NCBI GenBank assembly: GCA_036250225.1
Contig: JAPZLL010000002.1
Span: forward strand, 496,001-560,000
Length of the DNA stretch: 64,000 nucleotides
From: Cercophora sp. LCS_1
Lineage: Eukaryota > Ascomycota > Sordariomycetes > Sordariales > Lasiosphaeriaceae
Direction of reading: 5' to 3'
Part shown: in pieces, positions 10,092 to 21,400 of the stretch
How positions within the stretch are numbered: the stretch's first letter is position 1
Layout of the letters: each line of letters opens with the position of its first letter
Position numbers and translations under genes: made by a program
Notes under the pieces: generated by a model
The model's database searches: none
What the model was told of the DNA's origin: nothing
The model's input: the letters and a program-made list of their open reading frames with translations, nothing else

Positions 10092-13000
10092 ATGGACCAG
10101 TCTCAAACATCACGTCGCTCTGCCAGCCATGGAGCCCATGACCGTAGCGACAGTGCCAATGCACCACCCAGCGGTCGCATGCCCTCCTCACGGCCACTCT
10201 TTTCTCGGTCTCTCCGGAGCGTGAACGAGAACCCTTCGTTTCTCACGTCCCCGGGGCCGTTGGAAAGCATGCTAAAGACCACGACAGAAACCGGTAATAT
10301 CGGTTTCTTTTCCATCAGGCCAACCCGTCCGAATCCCTCATACCAAGGACTGGTTCGGTCGAGATCCGTCTTCGGCGAGCCCGGCTTTGTGAGACCTTCA
10401 ATGAGCGGTGGGGGTAGCGGTTTTAGCCACAGACATGACCGGAGACGTTTGCCATCGTACCGAGACACCACCTCGGAGATCATCTCAATGTATGGGTCGG
10501 AGAGTCAAAGATCGGCCTCTAGCTCCCTACCGGCCCTTGATGACTACGGCCAGCGCTCTTACTCTATGACAAGCTGCAGTTCGAGGCCTCCGCCGCGGCG
10601 CAAGTCCAGTGGGATAATGCACAACCAGTTCAGCGGAAATTTGCAGCGACCACGCTCTCCTTTCCCATACCCGACGCGGCTTAAGCGTCCCGGGGTACGG
10701 CCGTCCTCTCCGGCCCTAACTGAACATGGGGTTGATTACAGCAAAATGGTGGGGATTGACCGTGCTTCTTATGTTGGTACCTTCTGCTTGTTCTCCCCCC
10801 TATCTGTCTAATACTCGGCAGCGGACCATCCACGGGTCGTATAAGCCGACGTACGCGCCAACATATGGGCGCCGGATAGCACACGAGGCGTCTCGCTTTG
10901 CGGCACACAATACTGGCATGCCTACATACCGCCCCGGATACGAAGGCGTTGGTGGATCACAGTTTCCCCAAGGCATGCCATCATGTATTCCCCAGTTACG
11001 GGGTTACAGATACAACAACAGGTATGATGGCACCATGTCGGAGCACAGTGTCAGGAGCTCCAGCCTTACGTCAATCGTGGATATGTATCGACCGCCGTCC
11101 TGTGCTCCCTCGGCAAGAAGCTGTCCTCTTTGGCCTCAGCCGTCCCGCACCTTCTACTACGACTATTCTGAAGATTTCGATAGGCGCCCTGGCCCAGCTA
11201 CTTATTCGTCCGTCCGTATGCCACCCATATCTCCGATACCCACTCGTGCACCTAGCGCACGGCGAGCAAAGGTTTTGAACGAAGGCTACGAGTCTCAGTT
11301 TCAGAATATGACAGGGCCAGAGTTTTCTTACTCGGCTGAGCTACCTCCGTCTGAAGAACCTTGCCATCAGCTGCAATACCGGGAATGGGATGCCAGCGAT
11401 TGTCAACCCCACTCACAGCAAGATGAGAACAACAATCCCCACGAGTCCTGTGTGCCGAATCACAAGATTTCTGGACATGGCTTCACCTACCCCTCGTCAA
11501 CTGTCGCCATGCTTGACCCAAGGGGAGATACCGAGACAAGATTTCAGCCACAAGGAGCGCAAACTATAGGCGTTGGACCGAATGGAACGAGTGCAGAGTC
11601 TCCGCGGCTCCGTACAAACAGTCAGTTTGCGGCATTGTCTCTCATTTGACTTGGCTGGGCTAGCTGACACCGTATTAGGGATATCTACGGTTTCGACGCC
11701 GGATGCAATCGTCACATACCAGGACTTCAAGACGTCGGCAACGGTCCACAACGCGTCTTCATCGGTCTCGACGACCAATACCCACCGCGGTAAGTTTTAC
11801 TCAATCGAGCCCGGCCTTTCGGACCTTGCGTCATTGGTTCAGCAGATGGACTTGGCTGCTGAGCTGGTGGATAAGCACAACGTCGGCACCTCTATTTTGG
11901 ACGCAGATTCTCAAGCAGGAGCCACGCCAGCTTCCTCACTCCGCGGTACTCTTGATAGACCAGGAATGGATCAAAGCCCGTGTAAGGACTACCGTCGACG
12001 TTTATCAACCACCGTAGGTTCAGAAGCTCCGAACAGCAACGAACTCACTTCCAGACACCGTGGTCACAGGAGGAATCCCGCAGTTCCAAGGATCAGCACC
12101 CAGTTTTCTGGGACGGCTGAGATAGGTTCAGCTTTTGTCACACAACAGGAAGGCTTGGTTGTTCTTTCACCACAGCCAAAGTCGCCGATCAACCGGTTGA
12201 GACTTCAGATCAGCATGCCACATCTCATGAAAGAGCTGCCACCGTTGCCGAATGGGTCAATCAAAAGCGAGTCATGTCTTGATAGCTTCTCGATAGAAGA
12301 CGCCAGGGTCCCTGCGAAGGGTCTCCCATCCGAGCACCCAGTGCTAAACAATGAAACTCTCACAACACACTCCAAGTCCAACAGCAATATGGATCTCGAA
12401 GACATCGGTGCCGATGCGAAGCATTGCAAAAATGGTGAGTCAGATCGGGTTTCCGAGGGTGCGAATTTCCGCCGCATTGGAGTGCCAGCCTCTCGCTCCA
12501 GGAGCGGACAAGAAGGTGGGTTATTTGAAGGCTTGACACCGGAGAGCGAAAACAGAAGCCCAAGATCAGGGCATGGGAAGTTGAAACTAAGAGTATCAAG
12601 AGGCGCTCTAGTCAGAAAGCAAGGGGATTCTAGCCCTTCGGACAGGAAAGTCGCACAGGCACCTGTTTATCTGGTGTATCCCAACCCTGATGGGTCACCA
12701 TCATCGGTAAATGATCTCACTGGGACCGTTACCGCCCTCGGCGAAGGCCTCGGGTATCGCCAAGAAGCAAGTTTCATTTTGGGCTCGAGGCAAGCTCAAT
12801 GTCAAGCTCAGGATGCCTCTGTCATCCAGTCGTCGGATTGTCTTGGAAGAGGGATTGAGAGCAAAATTCCAGGTATTACAATCCTAGCCGAGCAATCCAC
12901 TGCTCTGGCTGTGTCAAGTGACGCTCGAAGCTTTCTCTCAGAGGAGAGCAGTGGCAGCAGGAAGCCCACTCGGGGTCTGAGAAAACGATTTTCCGACCTT

Positions 13001-13282
13001 CGTATGCGCATAGCGGAGCCTCGCTTCAAGTTTACGGAGCCAACCCCGTCCAGGGAGGCAGTAGATAACATGCTCGAGATGGCGACAACTGCGAATTTGT
13101 ATCCAAAGACGGCCGTTGGTTTCAACAACGATATCATGTACGAGATCCCGGAAGATCTGGTTGGATCAGATGGGCAGATACCGTCACCATCACGCGGCTT
13201 TAGGGGTCGGGTGTCTAGGTGGATGAGGGCGGCGAGACATGCCGTCGTAGTTGCATGTGCCGGATCAAGAAAGCGTGGCTAA
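10092..13282 (+). CDS. large disordered Ser/Arg-rich protein, unknown function
   Basis: The proposed exons 10092-10772, 10822-11611 and 11679-13282 give about 1024 residues. The second intron is well supported (GTACAA donor, GCTGAC branch, TTAG acceptor, frame kept). The first intron is tentative: an acceptor after CTCGGCAG is clear, but the only donors that keep frame are weak (GTTGGT, or GTGGGG further upstream). I do not recognise the protein. It is rich in Ser, Pro, Arg and Gly with many SRS/RRS-type patches, as in cytoskeletal or cell-cortex phosphoproteins. The most ordered part is near the C-terminus: GLRKRFSDLRMRIAEPRFKF, then EAVDNMLEMATTANLYPKTA, and a basic end (RWMRAARHAVVVACAGSRKR). 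The start is the first ATG of the open frame; an upstream TTG is ignored. A consensus GTAAGT at about 11790 lies inside an open frame and may be an extra intron. Confidence 0.62.
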
Positions 13283-14029
13283 CTATTCAGTCGTGGGAGT
13301 GCGCGGGGATGGAGAAGGAGTGGGTGGTTCTCGTTTGGTTACCTGGTCCTGTGGTCGGTTTGGTTCAAGAGTTTGTCCACGGATGGTGAGGTCGTGGGGG
13401 TCACCTGCCCGGAGGCCGGGGTGCCCGGGTGCTCGGCAATACGAAGTTGGCGCCACTGGGTGTTTGTCAAGTATAAGATAGAGGGTTCTCTCGTTGTCGA
13501 GTCTAGAATGAACGTCTATAAGTTGACATAGGCCTTGTTATTTCCCTTGAGTTTGGCAACAGCATGGTTAAGAAGAAGATCAATACACACTCTGATAGGA
13601 ATGCGAGGTGTTTCATGGCATGGCGTGCGAGTTATGGAATAACAGTGAGCGGGAAGGAGTGACTCACCGCGCAGCCAAAGAAGGTTTCTCGTGATCCGAA
13701 TTAGCTGCAGCCACAGAGTGGTTGACGTGACCTCGGGTATGAGGTCTGGGGATACGGTTTCTCCTTCCTCGCGGGGCCGTTTCCCGTTGGCGGTATTCTT
13801 TCAAAGACGACACGGCCCACACCAGACAGAAACCAAAGACGAAACCTATGCCCGACTTCTTGAGTCCTTTCGACAGTATTCCCCTCGGCTTTCTGCCGGC
13901 GCTCTTCGAATACCATCAGCCACATAACCCTAGGGTGAGAGCAGAAACCTGGTCGATGCAACCGGTAGGAGCTGCCTGCAGTGGCAAAGCGTCTCGTTCG
14001 TTCCTAGCACTACACGCACAGTGTTTGTT
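13283..14029. other. intergenic interval, no gene seen
   Basis: Lies between two plus-strand genes of unknown function. No open frame of note and no repeat recognised. Confidence 0.5.
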
Positions 14030-15472
14030 ATGAAGCCGCCCGATGCATCCCCAAGCGTCCGCGACATTCGGAGCACGCTCCCGTACACGATTCCCGAGTC
14101 AATAGCAAGGTCGAGAGGGATGGATGATTACAGGCAAGCACGATACGCTCCCCAAGATGCGCGGATAACCTCATCCTCAGCGGCGGGTAGTTGGCGAGTT
14201 CAAGCTACAGCGCCGGAATTTATGCCGCCTGACACATACCGCCATCCAGAGTATCCTTGCGACGAGAGACCCCGCGAGAGCTTCGAGCTGCGGCACGCTC
14301 CCCGAAATCAGCATTCCTTTGGCTCCTTTGAGGGCCAGCAACCCTTTGGCCATCCACCCGAGGAAGATAAGAACAACCTCAACACCAATCATCAGAAACC
14401 GGCGGGACAGCCACCGAAACAAAAAGGCACCTTCAAGCGCTTTCGAGACCGTCTATTTGGACGGAGTGATCCCGACCCAAAACAACCTCCCCTAATCGGC
14501 CCCTTACCAGCAGAAGAAATCGCCCACCAAGTCCCCGAAACAAAAAAGAAACCCCACGGTATCAAACGCCTTTTTCACAAACTCAAGCGACGCCCACCTT
14601 CCCAACAGCAACCACCTGTGGTCGTTGATATCAAGGGAAAAGGCAAGGCCACAGCCCAGCAGCTCGATCTCGACCACCATCCTCTCTCAGATCAAAGGTT
14701 CCCAAACGGATGCGACTATGAAGATTGGCGCCGCATCGTAAATGAAAGCCCTCTTCCACCACTCCAGCTCCCCTTCCAGCCCTTCACTCCACCGCCCGTG
14801 CCAAACCGCGTCTCCTCCCGCATGCCCTGGCGCGCCAGGTCCCGTATAACAATCGGCTCCTCACGCCGTCAGCGCTCAGTCGACTCCCGCGTCTCATGGA
14901 ACCCTTTCAACCTTCCCGGTCCCGAGCGGGTATCCAGCTTCGCCGACGTGCTTGACCTCCTCCGCCGGGGTCGAGAAAACGCCTCGAGTTTGAACCTCAA
15001 CGCAGCAAACAGTAATGCGAATCTTGTGGGTAGCAATACCCCAGCGCCGCCTGCGAGGAATCCGAACCGGGAGAAGAGACCACCGTCTTCGTCGTCCAAA
15101 AAGGCGTTTGGGAAGACGAACAGCAATCCCTTCCTAAACCCGGGGCCACAGCACCAAGCTGTGGGTGGGATGAGTCCGGGGATTCGGCGTGCGCCGTCGC
15201 CCACTCTGTCGACGGTTAAGAGCGCGTCGTACCAGGGTACTGAGACGACGGGGGCTACGTCGGTTACGGCGCAAGAATCACCGTTGTCGAGAAGGCTGAG
15301 TAGGGTGGCTGAGTCCACGCTGGATTCGGCGGTGGAGATGGAGGAGGATGAAGGCAGCGGGGTGAGGGGGAGGAAGAGAGGGAGTGAGGCATGGTGGATG
15401 GGAGGTAATGGAAGTGGGAGTAGCGGGTACGTGAGTCAGGGTCCTAGAGGCCGAAGGAGGGGCGACTCTTAG
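14030..15472 (+). CDS. basic, proline-rich disordered protein, unknown function
   Basis: A single uninterrupted frame of 480 residues starts at the first ATG (MKPPDASPSVRDIR). I do not recognise a family. Notable parts are two short basic helices, KGTFKRFRDRLFGRSDP and GIKRLFHKLKRRPP, a proline-rich stretch (PLQLPFQPFTPPPVP), and the more ordered PERVSSFADVLDLLRRGREN. The C-terminus is Gly/Ser/Arg-rich. Charge pattern and disorder resemble the preceding gene at 10092-13282, which lies on the same strand 747 nt upstream, so the two might be related, but no alignable segment was found. Coding status rests on ORF length and amino-acid composition alone. Confidence 0.6.
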   Translation: MKPPDASPSVRDIRSTLPYTIPESIARSRGMDDYRQARYAPQDARITSSSAAGSWRVQATAPEFMPPDTYRHPEYPCDERPRESFELRHAPRNQHSFGSFEGQQPFGHPPEEDKNNLNTNHQKPAGQPPKQKGTFKRFRDRLFGRSDPDPKQPPLIGPLPAEEIAHQVPETKKKPHGIKRLFHKLKRRPPSQQQPPVVVDIKGKGKATAQQLDLDHHPLSDQRFPNGCDYEDWRRIVNESPLPPLQLPFQPFTPPPVPNRVSSRMPWRARSRITIGSSRRQRSVDSRVSWNPFNLPGPERVSSFADVLDLLRRGRENASSLNLNAANSNANLVGSNTPAPPARNPNREKRPPSSSSKKAFGKTNSNPFLNPGPQHQAVGGMSPGIRRAPSPTLSTVKSASYQGTETTGATSVTAQESPLSRRLSRVAESTLDSAVEMEEDEGSGVRGRKRGSEAWWMGGNGSGSSGYVSQGPRGRRRGDS

Positions 15473-15989
15473 GTAGGGGACGACCACATGATTGGGGATG
15501 TGGTTGGCGGCATGGTTAGGAGGCGCTGAGTTGGGATATTGGTTGGACATGGCTTAACGAAAGCATTTGGATATCGACAGGGCTTGGGCAACAGCGCCAG
15601 CGGGAATGACGGGGAACTTGGGTACGGCACATGGCTTATCGAAAGCATTGGAGATGGGGTATCGGACAGCAGCTTGGACGAAAGCCAGGTAGCGTGGGGT
15701 TGTTATGTGGAGTATGGGTTTCCTATTGTCTTTTTGCTTTCTACGTTTTTGTGAAACAGGACGGGTAACGGGTTTAGGCATTCTTACACTAGCGAAGCCG
15801 ACATCATCAGACTTGTAACTTGTATTGTGTAAGTTGTAGTCCCCGGCTGGACGGACACGCAGCGCCGAGGGAGGAGAAAGCAAGCGCCAGCGAAAGGCCG
15901 GCGTGTATGTGGATGTTTGCGCAGTGGCAGTGTTGGACTCATATGCGGGTATCCAAACCATACATATATATACCAGCGGTATTTGGTAC
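15473..15989. other. convergent intergenic interval with an imperfect direct repeat
   Basis: 3' flanks of the gene at 14030 and of MON1. It holds two copies of ACATGGCTTAWCGAAAGCAT, starting at 15547 and 15629 (82 bp apart). No gene seen. Confidence 0.5.
15547..15651 (+). repeat. imperfect direct repeat, two copies of about 22 bp
   Basis: Copies starting at 15547 and 15629 share ACATGGCTTAWCGAAAGCAT with one mismatch (W is A in the first, T in the second) and diverge after it. Confidence 0.6.
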
Positions 15990-17807
15990 TCAGAATACAC
16001 CACCCCCGATAATGAACAGCCTCCCCTCTTCCCTCTTGGCCCACTGGATGATCTTGTTTGCTCCCTGCGTCATGACTGCCCGCGACACGTTGGGGCCTGC
16101 AACGCAGTAGAACTCGAAGATGGGCGTGATCCACGCTAGACTTGCCGCCCCTTCACAAACGCAGTGCTGCACTTTGAGGTGCGAGTGTTTGGTGTGCATC
16201 GACGCGTGGAGTTGGTGGTACAGCGACATGAGTCGACGTCTGGCCACTAGCTCGGCGAATGCTGGTTCGAGGGACGACATGCAGAATTGGACGTTCGCCC
16301 GCGACTTATACAGGAAATGACTTATCTGAGCCCCTGGAGCGACAACGGGTATCCGCGGGCGTCCATCGCGGGTGGCGGCGCGGACGATGGCCATGCTGCC
16401 TGTTTTAGTGAGTTGCTGGGCTACCTTATCGCGCATCTCTTTGAGGTCATAGAAGCTTTCTTTGTCGGGGCTGATGAGAATGATGGCGATTTCGTCTTGC
16501 CCTTGCTCTGGTGTTGGTGTAGTAGTGGTGGTGGCGCCTTCGGGCTCGTTGTCGAGAAAACTAACGTACATGTAGAGGTAGCCGCGGTTGTTGAAGGCGG
16601 GTAGGCATAGCGGGATCCAGTTCTCGCCGCTGTCGGCTTTGATGTTGCCGGATTCGAAGAGCATGTTGAAGATGAGCTGGAGGTCGCTTGGGTGGAGCGA
16701 GTGTTTTCGGGGGCGGATCACGCTGACTAGCTTGCCGCCCGCGACGATGAGGCCGTAGAGAAGCTTGTCGCTTCGAGCTTTCAGGAAGGTGTTGTTGATG
16801 GCGTGTCGTTGAGATTTGCGGAGCTTGAGGCATTCTAACGCGCCGAGGAGGACTGAGGGTGAGCCCTTGCTGAAGCTGTCGGCTAGCGAAGAGAGAAGGG
16901 ACTCGGTTCCCTCGAGGGGCTTCCGGAGATCGGTTGATGGGCGGTGCACGAAGATGTTTTTGAGGGCGGGCAGGGTCAGTGTTGAGAGAATCTGCATGTA
17001 CAGAGCGTCCAGCTGGCTTCGAAGCTGAGCATCGCTTTCACCCAGTCTGCTGATGGCCACAAAGTATAGAGGCCCTTCGATGGCAATGACGAACCGGGCA
17101 TTCCCAGCCGTGAATCCCAGCAAGGGGTTTTTGGCGCCCTCGTAAAACGAGATGATGGTTTGCACCACGCCCATGTATGAGTTGACCAGACTCAAGTCGC
17201 CATGGCGGCTATAGATGGGCTTTCCTGCGGATGAAAGGATCATGTAGTGCTTTAGCTTGGACTTCCAAAGCAGCAGTCTCTGTTCATCGGTTGTCCCCTG
17301 TATAGACAAGTCGGGGATGTCGTCGAATTCCCTCTCAAATCCTGCTAATTCGTCCGTCGGACCAGCCTCGACGGCTTCGAAGGGTTGGACAGTTTCCGAC
17401 TGAGATCGCAGCATATTCCATGCGCGACTCTTTCTGTTCATCTCGCCTGCAACAAGACTTGCCAGGTCCCCCGGGGGACGGGCAGTTGGGGCAAAGCTCA
17501 TGACACTCATCGAGTCGGTGAGGCCATCTTCCGAGGATCCCACATTGCCCCGGGCTGGTGTTGTATATCCGCTTGGCCCAGATAAAGGTGTTGAAACGGC
17601 TCGTATTGAATTTGTAGGGAATGTGCCCCTTGATCCGTCGGGGAAGGACATGGTGGAGATGTCGATCGAGGATATCGCCGTCGTCGGCCGGGATTGCCCT
17701 GGTGCTACCTGGAAATTGCCCTCGGCCGAGGGCTTCCGACGTGGCGGGAGTGGCGGTGGGAGCTCGCCCAGGGTATCATCACTTCCGGCTTCATTTTCCG
17801 GGGCCAT
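15990..17807 (-). CDS. MON1: vacuolar fusion protein Mon1
   Basis: A single exon on the minus strand encodes 605 residues, starting MAPENEAGSDDTLGELPPPL. After a disordered Pro/Ser-rich N-terminus (about 165 residues) comes the conserved Mon1 core: KLKHYMILSSAGKPIYSRHG, then a longin-type region (FVIAIEGPLYFVAISRLGES), and a third conserved segment at the C-terminus, GANKIIQWAKREEGRLFIIG. Three longin-like modules are expected in the family. Mon1 pairs with Ccz1 to form the guanine-nucleotide exchange factor that loads Rab7/Ypt7 on late endosomes and vacuoles, and it is also needed for autophagosome fusion. No intron seen. It is divergent from DOP1, with 642 bp between the start codons. Confidence 0.96.
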   Translation of the reverse strand: MAPENEAGSDDTLGELPPPLPPRRKPSAEGNFQVAPGQSRPTTAISSIDISTMSFPDGSRGTFPTNSIRAVSTPLSGPSGYTTPARGNVGSSEDGLTDSMSVMSFAPTARPPGDLASLVAGEMNRKSRAWNMLRSQSETVQPFEAVEAGPTDELAGFEREFDDIPDLSIQGTTDEQRLLLWKSKLKHYMILSSAGKPIYSRHGDLSLVNSYMGVVQTIISFYEGAKNPLLGFTAGNARFVIAIEGPLYFVAISRLGESDAQLRSQLDALYMQILSTLTLPALKNIFVHRPSTDLRKPLEGTESLLSSLADSFSKGSPSVLLGALECLKLRKSQRHAINNTFLKARSDKLLYGLIVAGGKLVSVIRPRKHSLHPSDLQLIFNMLFESGNIKADSGENWIPLCLPAFNNRGYLYMYVSFLDNEPEGATTTTTPTPEQGQDEIAIILISPDKESFYDLKEMRDKVAQQLTKTGSMAIVRAATRDGRPRIPVVAPGAQISHFLYKSRANVQFCMSSLEPAFAELVARRRLMSLYHQLHASMHTKHSHLKVQHCVCEGAASLAWITPIFEFYCVAGPNVSRAVMTQGANKIIQWAKREEGRLFIIGGGVF

Positions 17808-18449
17808 TGTGATGGGTTCGCTGTGCTGCCGAGGCCGCGCATTGTTTGTCGGTCTTTATCGAACGCTGACCGACCAACTAGTTCTGGACAAATCAGCGGT
17901 CGTAAAATCCCATAACAAATATGGTAATTATTTATTTCATCAAATTCGTAAAAATGCCCAGCATCTATTGGCCGCCGGGCCTGGGATGTCACCTCTCTCC
18001 GTCGTCTTCATCAACCGTCGCGATGGCCAAGATGGGACTGAATGACGACAGAGGTTCCAGGTTGTGTCGGGGCATTCCAATGCCGGCGCGATAAGATAGA
18101 GTTTTAGCGTGCCGGCTACGGATAGCGTCAGCCTTGCTCCCGCTGCCAGCAGGGGGAGCTCGATGGTGGGGTTGACAGAGAACCAATCACAGGATTCTGG
18201 TCCTGCGCCGTAATTTACAGCGGCCAAGCTTCTGGAACCCGCTGCCTGCCGGCTTTCCAGTGGCTCGCAGACAGAACAACGTAGCCTCACGCCTTGCGCC
18301 GCACCTCGATTGTCACCTTGTGCGTCGTCACCACCGAGCCGCCACTTGTAAACAGCACCAGGACTAGCCGGAAATGGTCTGTACTGTCATAGCTGCACCG
18401 GGAAACCTCCTGTGCTCCAACCGTCCGCACACCGCGCCCTGCCGTCGAC
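17808..18449. promoter_or_regulatory. bidirectional promoter region, MON1 / DOP1
   Basis: 642 bp between two divergent start codons, with no gene in between. Both products act in endosome and Golgi trafficking, so shared regulation is possible but not shown. Confidence 0.45.
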
Positions 18450-21400
18450 ATGGCTCTTGAGCCCTCCCGCCGATCCATCTCCCCCGAAAGCTCTGGTCGC
18501 GAGTCGCCCGTTCCGAGGCAATGGAGGAACCAGCTAGGAAGTGGTGCGTCGACCTATGTCTGGGATGCTGCAGGAGGATACCGACTGACCCGAACAAACA
18601 GAGGACTCGGCCCCCAAAGACAAGAGCTACCGCAAGTATGCATCTGGCATCGACCGAGCCCTCTCGCTCTTCGACACGGCGCTGCAGGAATGGGCCGACT
18701 ACATTTCGTTTCTGAATCGTCTCCTGAAGGTGTGAACCCTGGAGGTCACAGTGCGCATCCGACTCCTAACTCAAGTGATAGGCCCTCCAAGCCCGACAAT
18801 CCTCCATAACCACGATCCCGGCCAAGGCACTTGTCGCAAAGCGTTTGTCGCAGTGTCTGAACCCCTCCTTGCCTTCGGGCGTTCACCAAAAAGCTCTAGA
18901 GGTTTATAACTATGTCTTCACCGTCATTGGAAAGGATGGGCTTTCTAGGGACTTGCCGATTTACCTCTCGGGCCTGGCCTCCGTCCTCTCGTTTGCTTCT
19001 CTCTCAGTCAAGGCCCCTTTTCTCGCGCTTTTCGAGCGCCACTTTGTGGATCTCGACCCGCGATCACTGCGACCAGCCATGAAATCGATCGTCCTTGCGC
19101 TCCTCCCAGGTTTGGAAGAAGAGACCAGTGAAGACTTCGAGCGTACTTTGAAGCTCGTGGAACGCTTCAAGGCAGCGATCCGCCCGCCTGGAGCCGAGGA
19201 GCTCACCCCGATCCACTTCACAGGCGATGATTTCTTCTGGCAGTGCTTCTTCCTGGCGTCCATCACCGGCCAAAGCAGGAGGACAGGCGCGTTGGCATAC
19301 CTGGTTCGGTCTCTGCCACAGCTGGGCCATCCCTTGCAAGAGTCGCGAAAAGGGACCGACTCGCGGAATGGCGATGATCCGGATATTGCAGCCAAGGTCT
19401 CCCAGCTGGTCACCTCTCCTGAGCCAGGCCTTCTCATACGGAGTTTTGCAGCCGGCCTGGCTGACGAACAGCTTCTTATCCAACGCGGCTACCTCGATTT
19501 GCTCGTTACACATTTGCCATTACATTCCAAGGTGCTCCAGTCTAGGGCGAAAACCGGGGATCTCGAACTTCTCCTGAGGGCAGCTGTGGGTGTGACGGTG
19601 CGTCGAGACATGAGTCTCAACAGGCGGCTCTGGACATGGTTGCTGGGCCCCGAACCTTCTGCTACCGGCGAGACTGAAGGCGGCCCTGAATCTCCCGACG
19701 CTCAATCTGCTCAAGCACACGGCTTCTTTGCGTCAAGAACAAACTATTTCGAAGAGTACGGCTTGCAGCCACTGACCCAGGCACTTCTCGGCATGATAAA
19801 GTCAGGTTCCGATAGCAACCCGTCAGAGAGAGCGAGACCCTACCGCGTGTGTCTATCCTTGATGGATAAGTGGGAAATTGGCGGCCTAGTCGTTCCGGAA
19901 GTGTTTCTCCCCGTCGTGGATAGTGTCCGGGATTTTAAATCCAAGGCTGCCAATAAAGCCGACTTCACCGAGGTTTTGCGGAGTGCCAGCGTTTTCTTCG
20001 ACGGCGTAGAGAGCGGTCTAATTTACAGTGAACTGTTGGCATTGGTAGCCCAAGACATCAGTCCGGGAGACCTCTCAGTCGCTGATCGTGGCAGCAAGCT
20101 TGACCTGGTCAAATTTATACTGGCGCATTTCAACGTCCGGGAAGAAGAGATGATCACCATTCACGCACCACTCACAGTTTTATCCATTTTTTGTATGCTG
20201 GAGGAAGCCACGGACAAGGAGAAAGCTCGAGCGGACCGGTCAACGGATGCTCCGTCCCTGTCGATAGAGGCCCTGGGGATCGCGGTAACTCTACTCGAGC
20301 TCATACCTGAGCGGGCATTTCCCCAGAGCTCTCAGGGCAGATTGAACTCGGCGGCAGAACCCAAAGTATTAGCAGCTACTCCAAATACCGAGTTGCTAAA
20401 GAAGATACGCACCTTTTACATCAACGAGCAAGGAAATCTGGATGCAACCGCGCCGCCATTTGCACCTCATAACGTTGCCGAGCTTCTGCTACGGAAAGCG
20501 TGCGATCTAAACAGGGAGAGCCTAGGTCGCAAGGAGACTGGTGCTGAGGTTGCGGTTAAGAGCCGAATCCTCATGCTTCTACTCTCCAAGACGCCGCAAG
20601 AATCCTACCTTGACACTACGCAACTGCTGAAATCGCTTCATTCTTGTCTATCGCCGGGTGTACCAGTTCCCTTCACAACATATTCCTCAGTCTTGTCTCT
20701 GGCCACCCACCTATACACAGCCAACCGGATATCAACCGTGGAGTTATCCGAACTCGTCACTCCGCTTGTTCGCCATGCTTGGTCGTTCTTGTCAGCCTCA
20801 GAACCCAAGTACCATGTGGAAACAGTCCGCAGCCTCTGGGTTCTTCAGACGGCGCTAACGCCATCAAACAGGGATGTTGAGGCGGCCATCGGTTCTCTGA
20901 TCCTGGAAAAGGATACGGTTGGGACGTTTGCGCAACGCCACTCCGACGCTGGACGCAGTTTTTGCGTGCTGTGGTCGCACAGTTTGCAAGATAACCCTTC
21001 TGGGGCGGACAGGAGAGGGCCTAAAACACCTAATGGCGATTTGAAGTCTCCTCCACGCCTTGGAGGGATGGATAACTATGAGGTTATGCTAACGCGTCCA
21101 CTTTTTCTGATGCTGGATGCCCTTGTTGATGAGCGAACGCAACTGTTCATGACAGTGAAAACCTGGCTGAGTACTTTGGCCGGCACGGACAAGCAAGCTA
21201 GTCTCCTCTCCCGCTGATGAGATGCTAACTCGTGTGAAGGTTGTTTACCATATTCATCTCCAAGTTCGCTGAGTTCCCGTTATTGAGGAGGCGTGACCAA
21301 CCCGCAGACTCGGGCACGGTTCGATTTTCGCAAGACGATGACCTCGATTTGGTGCTATACTATCTCCGATGTCTATCCAACGTACTTAGATGGGCCCCGG

